64,000 nt of DNA, from positions 124,001 through 188,000 of the forward strand of contig CAVQEZ010000012.1 in the NCBI GenBank assembly GCA_963711635.1, in the 5' to 3' direction. How positions within the stretch are numbered: the stretch's first letter is position 1; each line of letters begins with the position of its first letter. The stretch is from CADEED01 sp963711635. Its GTDB lineage: Bacteria > Pseudomonadota > Gammaproteobacteria > Steroidobacterales > Steroidobacteraceae. Below are positions 38,478-46,552 of this stretch, one piece after another. Below the pieces are notes generated by a model that was not told the DNA's origin, ran no database searches, and saw only the letters and a list, made by a program, of their open reading frames with translations. A program made the translations under genes and the position numbers.

Positions 38478-40001
38478 ATGGCGCCCGACAACTACATCGA
38501 GAGAATCCTCAAGGCCCGCGTCTACGACGTCGCGCTGGAATCGCCGCTGGAAGGCGCGCCGCGCCTGTCGCGCCGCGTCGGCAACCAGGTGCTGCTCAAA
38601 CGCGAGGATCTGCAGCCGGTGTTCTCGTTCAAGCTGCGCGGTTCCTACAACAAGATCGCGCACCTGTCCGAGTCGGTGGCGAAGCGCGGTGTGATCTGCG
38701 CGTCCGCCGGTAACCACGCGCAGGGTGTGGCGCTGGCGGCGCAGCGCCGCGGCATCCCGGCGCTCATCGTGATGCCGCAGACGACCCCCAGCATCAAGGT
38801 GAGCGCGGTGCGCAACCTCGGCGGCGAAGTGGTGCTGCACGGCGACGACTACGACAGCGCTTACGAACACGCGCAAACCATCGTGCGCGAACGCAACCTG
38901 GCCTTCGTGCATCCCTTCGACGACCCGGACGTGATCGCGGGGCAGGGCACCATCGCGGTGGAAATTTTGCGGCAGTCGCGCGGCGATCTGGACGCGATCT
39001 TCGTGCCGGTGGGCGGCGGCGGCCTGATCTCGGGCATCGCCGTGTACGCCAAGTACCTCAACCCCAAGATCCGCATCATCGGCGTCGAACCGGTCGACGC
39101 CGCCGCCATGCATGATTCATTGCGCGCGAAGAAACGCATCACGCTGGAGCGCGTCGGCATCTTCGCCGACGGCGTGGCGGTGAAACGTGTCGGCGAGGAA
39201 ACTTTCCGCCTGTGTCGCGAGCACGTCGATGAGGTGGTGCTGGTCGACACCGACGAAATCTGCGCCGGCATCCAGGACATCTTCGAAGACACGCGCTCCA
39301 TTGTCGAAGGCGCGGGGGCGCTCGCGGTCGCCGGGCTCAAGAAGTACTGCGCGCTCAACCAGTGGCAGGGCAAGCGCATCGTCGCCGTGAACAGCGGCGC
39401 CAACATGAACTTCGACCAGTTGCGCTACGTGGCCGAGCGCTCGGACATCGGCCAGGCGCGCGAAGTGCTGCTGGCCGTGGAGATCCCCGAGCAGCCGGGC
39501 AGCTTCCTGCGTTTCTGCGAAGTGCTCGGATCGCGCGCGATCACCGAGTTCAATTACCGCTACGGTACGCGCGAGCGCGCGCAGATCTTCGTCGGCTTCG
39601 GCATCGCGCGCGGCCGCGAGGAGCGCGACGAGGTGATCGCCAGCCTGCGCGCCGCGGGTTACGGCGTCACCGACATGACCGACAACGAGATCGCCAAGTT
39701 GCACGTGCGTTACATGGTCGGCGGTCACGTCAACGGCAACGTCGCCAATGAGCGACTCTATCGATTTGAATTTCCGGAACGCAAAGGCGCGCTGCTCGAA
39801 TTCCTGAAAGCCGTGGGAACGCGCTGGAACATCACCCTGTTCCACTACCGTAACCATGGTTCGGACTACGGGCGGGTACTCGCTGGTATCGACGTGCCGG
39901 CGTCCGACACCAGTGAATTCCTCGATCACCTCAACGTATTGCATTATTCCTACAGCGACGAAACTAACAATCCGGTTTACCGGATTTTCCTCGGTAACTA
40001 A
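38478..40001 (+). CDS. ilvA: Threonine ammonia-lyase (threonine dehydratase), biosynthetic
   Basis: PLP enzyme that converts threonine to 2-oxobutyrate, the first step of isoleucine synthesis; 507 residues, close to E. coli IlvA. The PLP lysine is in FSFKLRGSYNKI, the substrate loop is SAGNHAQGVALAA and the phosphate-binding loop is VGGGGLISGIA. Two C-terminal ACT-like domains (VEIPEQPGSFLRFCEVLGS and YRFEFPERKGALLEFLKAVG) mediate isoleucine/valine control. It is 39 bases after the FHA gene but functionally unrelated to it. Confidence 0.95.
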   Translation: MAPDNYIERILKARVYDVALESPLEGAPRLSRRVGNQVLLKREDLQPVFSFKLRGSYNKIAHLSESVAKRGVICASAGNHAQGVALAAQRRGIPALIVMPQTTPSIKVSAVRNLGGEVVLHGDDYDSAYEHAQTIVRERNLAFVHPFDDPDVIAGQGTIAVEILRQSRGDLDAIFVPVGGGGLISGIAVYAKYLNPKIRIIGVEPVDAAAMHDSLRAKKRITLERVGIFADGVAVKRVGEETFRLCREHVDEVVLVDTDEICAGIQDIFEDTRSIVEGAGALAVAGLKKYCALNQWQGKRIVAVNSGANMNFDQLRYVAERSDIGQAREVLLAVEIPEQPGSFLRFCEVLGSRAITEFNYRYGTRERAQIFVGFGIARGREERDEVIASLRAAGYGVTDMTDNEIAKLHVRYMVGGHVNGNVANERLYRFEFPERKGALLEFLKAVGTRWNITLFHYRNHGSDYGRVLAGIDVPASDTSEFLDHLNVLHYSYSDETNNPVYRIFLGN

Positions 40002-40049
40002 GTTGCCTGGCGTGGGAACCGCGGGCGGTCGCCGCGTGTCTCACGTAAA

Positions 40050-40391
40050 ATGCCGCCCGCAGCCGTCATCAGGTCTCTATTGGTGTTCGACGACAAGCAC
40101 CCCCTGTTCGGGACATACAAGGTCGCCAAGCGCATCGCCATCGGCGTCGTGGGTGGCACGGTTCTGGCTTTGGGCATCGTCATGATGGTCACGCCCGGTC
40201 CCGGCATCGCCGGCATCCTCGCCGGCCTCGGCATCCTCGCCATCGAGTTCGCCTGGGCGCGCATCTGGCTCAGGAAGATCAAGACCAAGGCGCAGGGCAT
40301 GGCCACGCAGTTCCAGGCAAGTCATCAGGCAAGGAAGGCCGGCGGCAAGAGCGCGCCGGGCAAAGACCCGCCGCCGCCGTCCGCGCGCTAA
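40050..40391 (+). CDS. PGPGW-family small transmembrane protein
   Basis: 113 residues with two helices around the signature MMVTPGPGIAGILAGLGILA (the family usually reads PGPGW), followed by an amphipathic basic tail (ARIWLRKIKTKAQGMATQF) and a Pro/Lys-rich end. Start ATG 40050; a later TTG near 40080 (LLVFDDKHP) is possible. The function is unknown. The end abuts the convergent DUF885 gene. Confidence 0.72.
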   Translation: MPPAAVIRSLLVFDDKHPLFGTYKVAKRIAIGVVGGTVLALGIVMMVTPGPGIAGILAGLGILAIEFAWARIWLRKIKTKAQGMATQFQASHQARKAGGKSAPGKDPPPPSAR

Positions 40392-42191
40392 CTACTCGAT
40401 CGGCAAATCGAAGAGTAATTCGCGCGCAAAGCGCACCGGCGGCGAGCCGAACGACAACAGCTTGTCGTGATACACCTTGGGATCGAACGCCGCGCCGGCA
40501 CGCTGTGCTGCTTCGGCGCGCAGCGCGAAATGCTCCTGCGCACCGACGAAGTACACCGGCAGCTGCGCCGAGGTCAGCTGGGCGCGGGTCCACTTGCCGG
40601 CCGCCTCGCGTTCCTCCTGGAAGCCCGTCTCGGTCATGAGCTTCATGGCGGCGGCGCGCGAGATGCCGTCGACGTGCACGGCCTGGTCCAGCAATGCGTT
40701 GACGATGGTGCGCAGGTACCACTTGAGCTGTACCAGTTTCATCAGCGGATCGCCGTCTCCGTAGCCGGCGTCGACCATGAGTCTTTCGGCGTACACCGCC
40801 CAGCCTTCCACGAACGGGTCCGAGCCCAGCACCGCGCGCAAGGTCGACGGATACTTGTTGGCATGCGCCAGCTGTAGATAGTGGCCGGGCATGGCCTCGT
40901 GCACCGTGAGATTGCGGATCGAACGCGAGTTGTATTCGCGCAGGAAGGATTCGGTCTGCGCGCGCGTCCAGGACTCCGGAATCGGCGAGACGGCATACAG
41001 AGTCTTCTGGCCAGCCTCGAGCGCGCCGGGTGCATCGCAATAGGCCAGCGCCACGCCCTGCTTGAACGCCGGCATCTCGATGATTTCGACGGGTTCGTCG
41101 GGCAACGAAACCAGATTTTTCGCGCGCACGAAATCGGTGGTGTCGACCAGCGCGGCGCGGGCTGCTCCGAGCACGGCGTCGCGCGCCGGACGCTCGGCGT
41201 TGGCCAACTCGAGTGCGGCGCGGATGGCACGCTGCTGCTGTGTGGCGCTGGGCTTTTCCGGCAGAGCTGGCGCGCCGCGGCGGCCCTTCAACACCTGGCG
41301 CGCAATGTCGTACATGGCCCCCCGCGTCGCGGCCAGCTCCGCTTCCGCCCGCGCGCGGATCTCCTCGCGCGACAGTGGCGAGAACAGCGCGTACGCGAGC
41401 TTCTCGTCGTAGAGCGTCTGGCCCAGACGGAAGTCGCCGTGCGCTTCGGGCGCGAGACGTTTCTCCAGCCAGATCTGGTGTTGCGACAGCGCGCTGCGGG
41501 CGCGAGTCACGCTGGCGCGCAGGCCTTCCTGGTCGGAGGCCGGCAGCGCTGCGATGCGCTGCGCGACTTCGCCGTCGAGCAGCGAAATCAGGCCGGCGTT
41601 CTGCTTGACCGCGGTCTCGGCATGCACCTTCGGCACGCGCGCCGGCACCAGTGTCTCGCGCACCTGCGACAGGAAGCGCGGCAATTCGTCGAGACGCTTG
41701 CCGAGCTTCCGCAGGCGTTCCGGTTCGGGCGCGAAATCGCGCGCGATCAGGCCGTACAAGGCGTCGCCGGCGAGCCGCGTATAAATGAGTGGATTCCAGC
41801 GCCAGTCCTCGAGCGTCGCGAGGTTCCAGCGCTGGTATTCGAGCTCGTGCGCCAGCAGCAGCGCGTCCACCTGGTTGGCGCGCGTGAGCCTGCTGCGATC
41901 GATGGGCTGGAGTGCGGCAAGGTAGCGCGCGCTGAAATCCAGTTGTGCCTTCCATCCGTCGACACTGACGTCGTCGATCCGATCGTCGAAGCGATGATCG
42001 CCGAGACTGGTGGCATCGACGGGCGACTGCTGTGGGAATTCGTCGAGATAACGCCGCGCCAGCTGTTCGAACACCTGGTCGGGTGTCGGTGGTGGAGGCG
42101 GCGGTGGTGGCGCCGGAGCCGGTGGTGGCGGCGCGGCCGCGCAGGCGCCGAGCAGCAACGCGGCGATCCCGATAACGATCCGACGGTTCAT
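40392..42191 (-). CDS. DUF885 family lipoprotein, putative metallopeptidase
   Basis: 599 residues. A lipoprotein signal (IGIAALLLGACAAA with Cys in the lipobox) is followed by a Pro-only linker and then a long helical domain of the DUF885 family. The metal motif HEAMPGHYLQLAHAN, characteristic of the family and related to M32-type carboxypeptidases, and downstream DPFVEGWAVYAERLM are present. It is expected in the outer membrane or periplasm. It probably hydrolyses peptides; direct evidence for the family is thin. Confidence 0.87.
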   Translation of the reverse strand: MNRRIVIGIAALLLGACAAAPPPPAPAPPPPPPPPTPDQVFEQLARRYLDEFPQQSPVDATSLGDHRFDDRIDDVSVDGWKAQLDFSARYLAALQPIDRSRLTRANQVDALLLAHELEYQRWNLATLEDWRWNPLIYTRLAGDALYGLIARDFAPEPERLRKLGKRLDELPRFLSQVRETLVPARVPKVHAETAVKQNAGLISLLDGEVAQRIAALPASDQEGLRASVTRARSALSQHQIWLEKRLAPEAHGDFRLGQTLYDEKLAYALFSPLSREEIRARAEAELAATRGAMYDIARQVLKGRRGAPALPEKPSATQQQRAIRAALELANAERPARDAVLGAARAALVDTTDFVRAKNLVSLPDEPVEIIEMPAFKQGVALAYCDAPGALEAGQKTLYAVSPIPESWTRAQTESFLREYNSRSIRNLTVHEAMPGHYLQLAHANKYPSTLRAVLGSDPFVEGWAVYAERLMVDAGYGDGDPLMKLVQLKWYLRTIVNALLDQAVHVDGISRAAAMKLMTETGFQEEREAAGKWTRAQLTSAQLPVYFVGAQEHFALRAEAAQRAGAAFDPKVYHDKLLSFGSPPVRFARELLFDLPIE

Positions 42192-42280
42192 CGAATGCCC
42201 TCGAAGAAAAACCGGCTGGCGAGCCGATGGAACGCGACGTTACCAGCTAAAGTACGCATCCCCCAAGACCTCGACCGACC

Positions 42281-43513
42281 TTGAGCAGTACCTCCCTTTC
42301 GCCTGCCCGGCAGGCGCTGAGCCACCCTGATTTCGCGCGCTATGCGTATGGCCGCTTCGCCGCCACGCTGGCCTGGCAGATGATCGACGTGGTTCTCGGC
42401 TACCAGGTGTGGGAGCTGACGCACAGCAAGGCTTACCTCGGCTACATCGGTCTCGCGCAATTCCTGCCGTTCGTGGTGCTGCTGCTGCCGGGCGGACAGA
42501 TCGCCGACCGCTTCGACCGGCGGTTGATCATCGCCTTGGCCTACGGACTCGAGCTGGTCGCCGCCGCGGCGCTGCTCGTCTTCACGTTGACGCGGCACTC
42601 CGAGGTGATGCTGCTGTTCCTCATCGCCGCGTTGTTAGGCGTGGGCCGCGCCTTCTGGGCCCCGGCGGGACAGGCAATGGTGCCCAACCTCGTACCCAAG
42701 GAGTTGTTGTCCGGCGCCATCTCGTTCAACACGCTGCTGTTCACCATCGCCACCATCGCGGGTCCGGCGGTCGCCGGACTCACGCTGATACTCGGCATCG
42801 ACTGGTCATACGGCATCGCGGTGGTCCTGCTGATCGCAGCGATGATCCTGATCATGAGATTGAACCCGGTGCGCGCGAAGTCCAGCGCCGAATGGCAATG
42901 GAGTGATTTCCTCGGTGGCTTCGTTTTCGTGTGGAAGAAGAAGCCGGTGCTCGGCGCCATCTCGCTGGACCTGTTCGCCGTGCTGTTCGGTGGCGTGGTC
43001 GGGCTGCTGCCCGCGTACGCGGACGAGATCCTGCACGTCGACACGATTGGACTCGGCTTGATGCGCGCCGCGCCCGGTGTCGGCGCGGCCATCGTCGCAT
43101 TCTCGCTCGGCGTGCGCCCCATCACCCGACATGCAGGCACGTGGATGTTCGGTGGCGTCGCGTTGTTCGGCCTGTGCATGATCACCGTGGGACTTTCAAC
43201 CAGCCTGTGGCTCTCGATCGCCGCGCTCGCCATGGCCGGTGCCGGCGACATGGTCAGTGTGTTCGTGCGCGGCATGCTGGTGCAGCTCGAGACGCCGGAT
43301 GCGATTCGCGGGCGTGTGAGCGCGGTGAACGCGATGTTCATCGGCGCGTCCAACGAGCTCGGCATATTCCGCGCGGGAATGCAGGCCGCGTGGCTCGGGG
43401 TCGTGCCGTCGATGGTGTGGGGCGGCGTGTGCACGCTGGCAGTCGTCGGCAGCTATCTCGGTTTGTTTCCGCAGCTGCGCAAGCTCGACAAGTTTCCAGA
43501 GCCCGTGCACTAG
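42281..43513 (+). CDS. MFS transporter, EntS/MdfA-like
   Basis: 410 residues, about 12 hydrophobic helices. The N-terminal part has the MFS loop motif GGQIADRFDRR and the second half repeats it weakly (MLVQLETPDAIRGRVSAVNA), as in the DHA3/EntS group of drug or siderophore exporters. The start is TTG 42281; no ATG lies near. The promoter region is shared with the divergent DUF885 gene (90 bases). The substrate is unknown. Confidence 0.88.
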   Translation: MSSTSLSPARQALSHPDFARYAYGRFAATLAWQMIDVVLGYQVWELTHSKAYLGYIGLAQFLPFVVLLLPGGQIADRFDRRLIIALAYGLELVAAAALLVFTLTRHSEVMLLFLIAALLGVGRAFWAPAGQAMVPNLVPKELLSGAISFNTLLFTIATIAGPAVAGLTLILGIDWSYGIAVVLLIAAMILIMRLNPVRAKSSAEWQWSDFLGGFVFVWKKKPVLGAISLDLFAVLFGGVVGLLPAYADEILHVDTIGLGLMRAAPGVGAAIVAFSLGVRPITRHAGTWMFGGVALFGLCMITVGLSTSLWLSIAALAMAGAGDMVSVFVRGMLVQLETPDAIRGRVSAVNAMFIGASNELGIFRAGMQAAWLGVVPSMVWGGVCTLAVVGSYLGLFPQLRKLDKFPEPVH

Positions 43514-43608
43514 CGGTGCGGGGAAAAAATTCCGCGCAGCCGGCACCTCGAATTGACTCGAGCTTTATCCAGTACTCCGTGCCTCGTTGCACTGGATTTA
43601 CTGACCGA

Positions 43609-43624
43609 CTGTATGCAAATACAG
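43609..43624 (+). promoter_or_regulatory. LexA (SOS) box before the radical SAM gene
   Basis: CTGTATGCAAATACAG matches the gammaproteobacterial SOS box CTGT-N8-ACAG, with the inner TAT/ATA also conserved. The dyad extends to ACTGTAT/ATACAGT (43608-43625). It ends seven bases before the start codon at 43632, so LexA would cover the translation start and any nearby -10. From memory, the Pseudomonas aeruginosa homologue PA0069 is a known LexA-regulon member, consistent with this. Confidence 0.85.
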
Positions 43625-43631
43625 TCTCAGC

Positions 43632-45749
43632 ATGGCCAGCTCAATCAAAGGCAGAGGGGCGCTTTCGAACCCGCCGGGTCGCTTCGACAAGCTGACGCAA
43701 ACGCTCGAGCACGACGGCTGGTACGAAGAAGAAGCGCCTAACAAGATTGAGACCGTCGTGATGGCCGAGCCCGCGCGCTCGATCATCAGTCGAAACAATT
43801 CCCCCGACATAGGTTTCGGCCAATCGATCAATCCGTATCGAGGATGCGAGCATGCGTGTATTTATTGCATGTCTGGCGACACACCCCTCCTCATGGCAGA
43901 TGGATCAACGAAGACGATCGCAGAGATCAAAGTTGGAGACGCGATATATGGAACCAGACGCGTAGGCAAGTATCTTCGATACACAAAGACGGAGGTGCTC
44001 GCACACTGGAGTGTCATCAAGCCGGCGTATCGGATCACACTTGCCGATGAGACGACGCTGGTCGCTGGACCAGATCATCGTTTTCTCACCGATCGCGGCT
44101 GGAAGTTTGTCACCGGCAAGATGAGCGGAATCGGGCAACGCTCGTACCTCACACCGAACAACAAGTTGATAGGCACCGGCAAGTTCGCGTCAGCCGTGGT
44201 GAAGGACGCGGACTATCGTCGCGGCTACCTGTGCGGAATGATCCGCGGAGACGGATTGATAGCTTCCTACCACTACGAGCGACCGAGGGGCGCCGGAGGG
44301 AAAGATCAGCATCACTTTCGCCTGGCGCTTTGCGATTTCGACGCGCTCGAGCGCGCCAGAGAATTTCTGCGCCAGTGTCGCGTCGAAACCTTTGATTTCG
44401 AATTTGCTGCTGCCACTGCCAACAGGCAAAGAATGCGCGGCATCCGCACATACGCGCGGTCAAATGTTGAAGAAGTCAGGGCGATCATTGCATGGCCGGA
44501 TGCACCGACTCGCCAGTGGCACGCGGGCTTCCTCGCCGGATTTTTCGACGCCGAAGGCAGCTACAGTTGCGGCGTGATCCGAATGTCGAACACCGACAAG
44601 CAGATCATTTCCTGGCTGGAACGATCGCTGACCGAGTTTGGATTCAGATACATCGTCGAACATGTACACCGCACGCTTACAAAGCCGATTGACGTCGTCC
44701 GACTCCCAGGCGGTCTCGTGGAGCATCTGCGTTTCTTCCATACCGTCGATCCTGCTATCACGCGCAAACGTGACATTGCAGGGCAGGCCGTAAAGAGCCA
44801 GGCGCAACTCGGCGTCGTCGGCATCGAGCCCCTCGGCAAAGCCATGCGGCTTTACGACATTACGACGGGAACCGAAGATTTCATAGCCAATGGCGTCATC
44901 AGCCACAATTGCTTCGCCCGCCCCAGCCACGCCTACGTCGGCCTCTCCCCCGGTCTCGATTTCGAAACCAAACTCTTCTACAAGGCCGACGCCGCCAAAC
45001 TACTCGAAGCCGAGCTGGCCGCGCCGAAATACCGCTGCTCGCCCATCATGCTCGGCGCCAACACCGATCCCTACCAGCCGCTCGAAAAAAAGCTGAAAGT
45101 CACGCGCTCCATTCTCGAAGTGCTGGTGCGCTGCAGGCACCCGGTCAACATCACCACCAAAGGTGTATTGGTTGCCCGCGACGTCGACCTGCTCGCGACG
45201 CTGGCGCGCGACGACCTCGTGCGCGTGATGTTCAGCATCCCGACGCTGGACGACGACTTGAAGCGCATTCTCGAGCCGCGCGCCGCCTCTGCGGCGGCCA
45301 AGCTCAAGGCCATGCGCGTGCTGGCGGATGCGGGGGTCACCGTGGGGGTGTTGGTCGCACCCATCATCCCGGTGCTCACCGAACATGAAATCGAATCAGT
45401 GCTCGAAGCCGCGCGCGCCGCCGGCGCGTCGCTGGCGGGCTACACCATCCTGCGACTGCCCTGGGAGGTGAAAGACCTGTTTCGCGAGTGGCTGGCTGAG
45501 CATTTCCCTGAGCGGGCCGCACATGTCATGTCGCAGGTGAGGGCCATGCGCGGCGAGCGCGACAATGACCCCGACTTCGGGACCCGCATGCATGCCACCG
45601 GACCCGTCGCACAGCTGATTCGCCAGCGTTTTCAACTGGCTTCCCGCCGGCTCGGATTCCCCGCCGAGCGAAAATTCGACCTGCCCACGAATCTCTTTCG
45701 GCCGCCGCTACGTACTCACCCACAGTTGACGCTGGAATTGCCCATGTAA
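43632..45749 (+). CDS. PA0069-family radical SAM protein interrupted by an intein
   Basis: 705-residue precursor. Extein residues 1-78 and 427-705 together form a 357-residue radical SAM protein of the PA0069/Rv2578c (SplB-like, COG1533) family. The cluster motif is C-E-H-A-C-I-Y-C-F-A-R-P; the intein lies immediately before its third Cys, so splicing is needed to make the iron-sulfur site. Further family motifs are SPIMLGANTDPYQPLEKK and TVGVLVAPIIPVLTEHEIES. A LexA box directly upstream predicts DNA-damage induction. The reaction of this family is not established; relation to spore photoproduct lyase suggests a DNA-repair role. The extein is typical host DNA, while the insert is visibly less GC-rich. 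Confidence 0.93.
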   Translation: MASSIKGRGALSNPPGRFDKLTQTLEHDGWYEEEAPNKIETVVMAEPARSIISRNNSPDIGFGQSINPYRGCEHACIYCMSGDTPLLMADGSTKTIAEIKVGDAIYGTRRVGKYLRYTKTEVLAHWSVIKPAYRITLADETTLVAGPDHRFLTDRGWKFVTGKMSGIGQRSYLTPNNKLIGTGKFASAVVKDADYRRGYLCGMIRGDGLIASYHYERPRGAGGKDQHHFRLALCDFDALERAREFLRQCRVETFDFEFAAATANRQRMRGIRTYARSNVEEVRAIIAWPDAPTRQWHAGFLAGFFDAEGSYSCGVIRMSNTDKQIISWLERSLTEFGFRYIVEHVHRTLTKPIDVVRLPGGLVEHLRFFHTVDPAITRKRDIAGQAVKSQAQLGVVGIEPLGKAMRLYDITTGTEDFIANGVISHNCFARPSHAYVGLSPGLDFETKLFYKADAAKLLEAELAAPKYRCSPIMLGANTDPYQPLEKKLKVTRSILEVLVRCRHPVNITTKGVLVARDVDLLATLARDDLVRVMFSIPTLDDDLKRILEPRAASAAAKLKAMRVLADAGVTVGVLVAPIIPVLTEHEIESVLEAARAAGASLAGYTILRLPWEVKDLFREWLAEHFPERAAHVMSQVRAMRGERDNDPDFGTRMHATGPVAQLIRQRFQLASRRLGFPAERKFDLPTNLFRPPLRTHPQLTLELPM
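43866..44909 (+). mobile_element. Intein with LAGLIDADG homing endonuclease
   Basis: 348-residue in-frame intein. Block A is CMSGDTPLLM (Cys1 plus GDT). Block B centres on H71 (VAGPDHRFL), where the usual Thr three residues before His is Gly. The first endonuclease motif is LCGMIRGDG (122-130) and the second is LAGFFDAEG (223-231); both keep the catalytic acid (Asp129, Glu230). Block F is RLYDITTGTEDFIANG and block G is VISHN, followed by Cys+1 of the host. All splice-junction residues (Cys1, His-Asn, Cys+1) are present, so it should splice. AT-richer codons mark it as recently acquired. Confidence 0.95.
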
Positions 45750-45854
45750 ATGGGAACAATGGCTGATCGCGGCGGGTCACAAAGAGTGGATGCTGCAACG
45801 TGGCATACTTGCCGCGCCTATTGGAAAAGCCGCGTCCCGTACTGGGAGAGTGTC

Positions 45855-46535
45855 ATGAACGCAATTCGGCTGTCGTGCGCGTGTCTCGGCGTGGTGTTCG
45901 CCAGCGGTTGCATGCAGGCCCGTATCGAGGAATCGCGTGAGCTCGCGACTCCCGTGGCCAAGGGCGAGCGCGTGGTCATCCTGGCGAAGCCGCAGATCGA
46001 AGGCGCGGGCGCGGAAGACGCGTTCATGGATTGCGTCAGCGACAGCATGGCCGATGGTCGTCATGGCATTGCCGTGCACGACAACAACGAATTCGTCGAC
46101 AAGATGTTCCCCTGGTTCGAGCCGAGCACGGCTCCCGGAAAACCCGAGGCATTGAGCGCACTGCTGGCGCGCCCGGGCGTGGCTGAACGGGTCACCGAAA
46201 GTGGCGTGCGTTATGTAGTCTGGCTCGACGGCAGCACGCGCAAGACGGACGGCGGCGGCAGCCTGGCCTGTGGCGCGGCGCCCGGCGGAGCGGGTTGCAT
46301 CGGTTTCGGGTGGTGGCAGAAGGAATCCGCCTACGAGGCCACGATTTGGGATTTGAAACAAGCCAAGTCCGCGGGTAGCGTCGGCACCAACGTCACCGGA
46401 ACTTCTGCCATCGTGGGGGCCATAGTTCCATTGCCGTTCATTGCGCGCGTGCAGGCAACGGCATGCAATCGCATGTCAGGCCAGTTGCGCAGCTTTTTCT
46501 CGGGAACCGACGGGCAACCCGCCGGAACTCATTGA
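45855..46535 (+). CDS. Lipoprotein of unknown function, first gene of the kinase/FHA/vWA operon
   Basis: 226 residues with a lipobox (GVVFASGC, Cys19). The body holds ERVVILAKPQIEGAGAEDAF followed by an acidic segment, a Gly/Cys-rich loop (GGGSLACGAAPGGAGCIGFG, with two cysteines likely disulfide-bonded) and a C-terminal part with VGAIVPLPFIARVQATACN. It is reminiscent of outer-membrane lipoproteins of unknown function. ATG 45855 is chosen because the signal begins there. The next gene starts 17 bases on. Confidence 0.75.
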   Translation: MNAIRLSCACLGVVFASGCMQARIEESRELATPVAKGERVVILAKPQIEGAGAEDAFMDCVSDSMADGRHGIAVHDNNEFVDKMFPWFEPSTAPGKPEALSALLARPGVAERVTESGVRYVVWLDGSTRKTDGGGSLACGAAPGGAGCIGFGWWQKESAYEATIWDLKQAKSAGSVGTNVTGTSAIVGAIVPLPFIARVQATACNRMSGQLRSFFSGTDGQPAGTH

Positions 46536-46552
46536 TGACCGCAGGAGGTCGC

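Noticed and set aside
37611..39113. 500-residue antisense frame over the FHA gene and ilvA
   Set aside because: Shadow of the opposite strand; no family features and it spans two solid genes.
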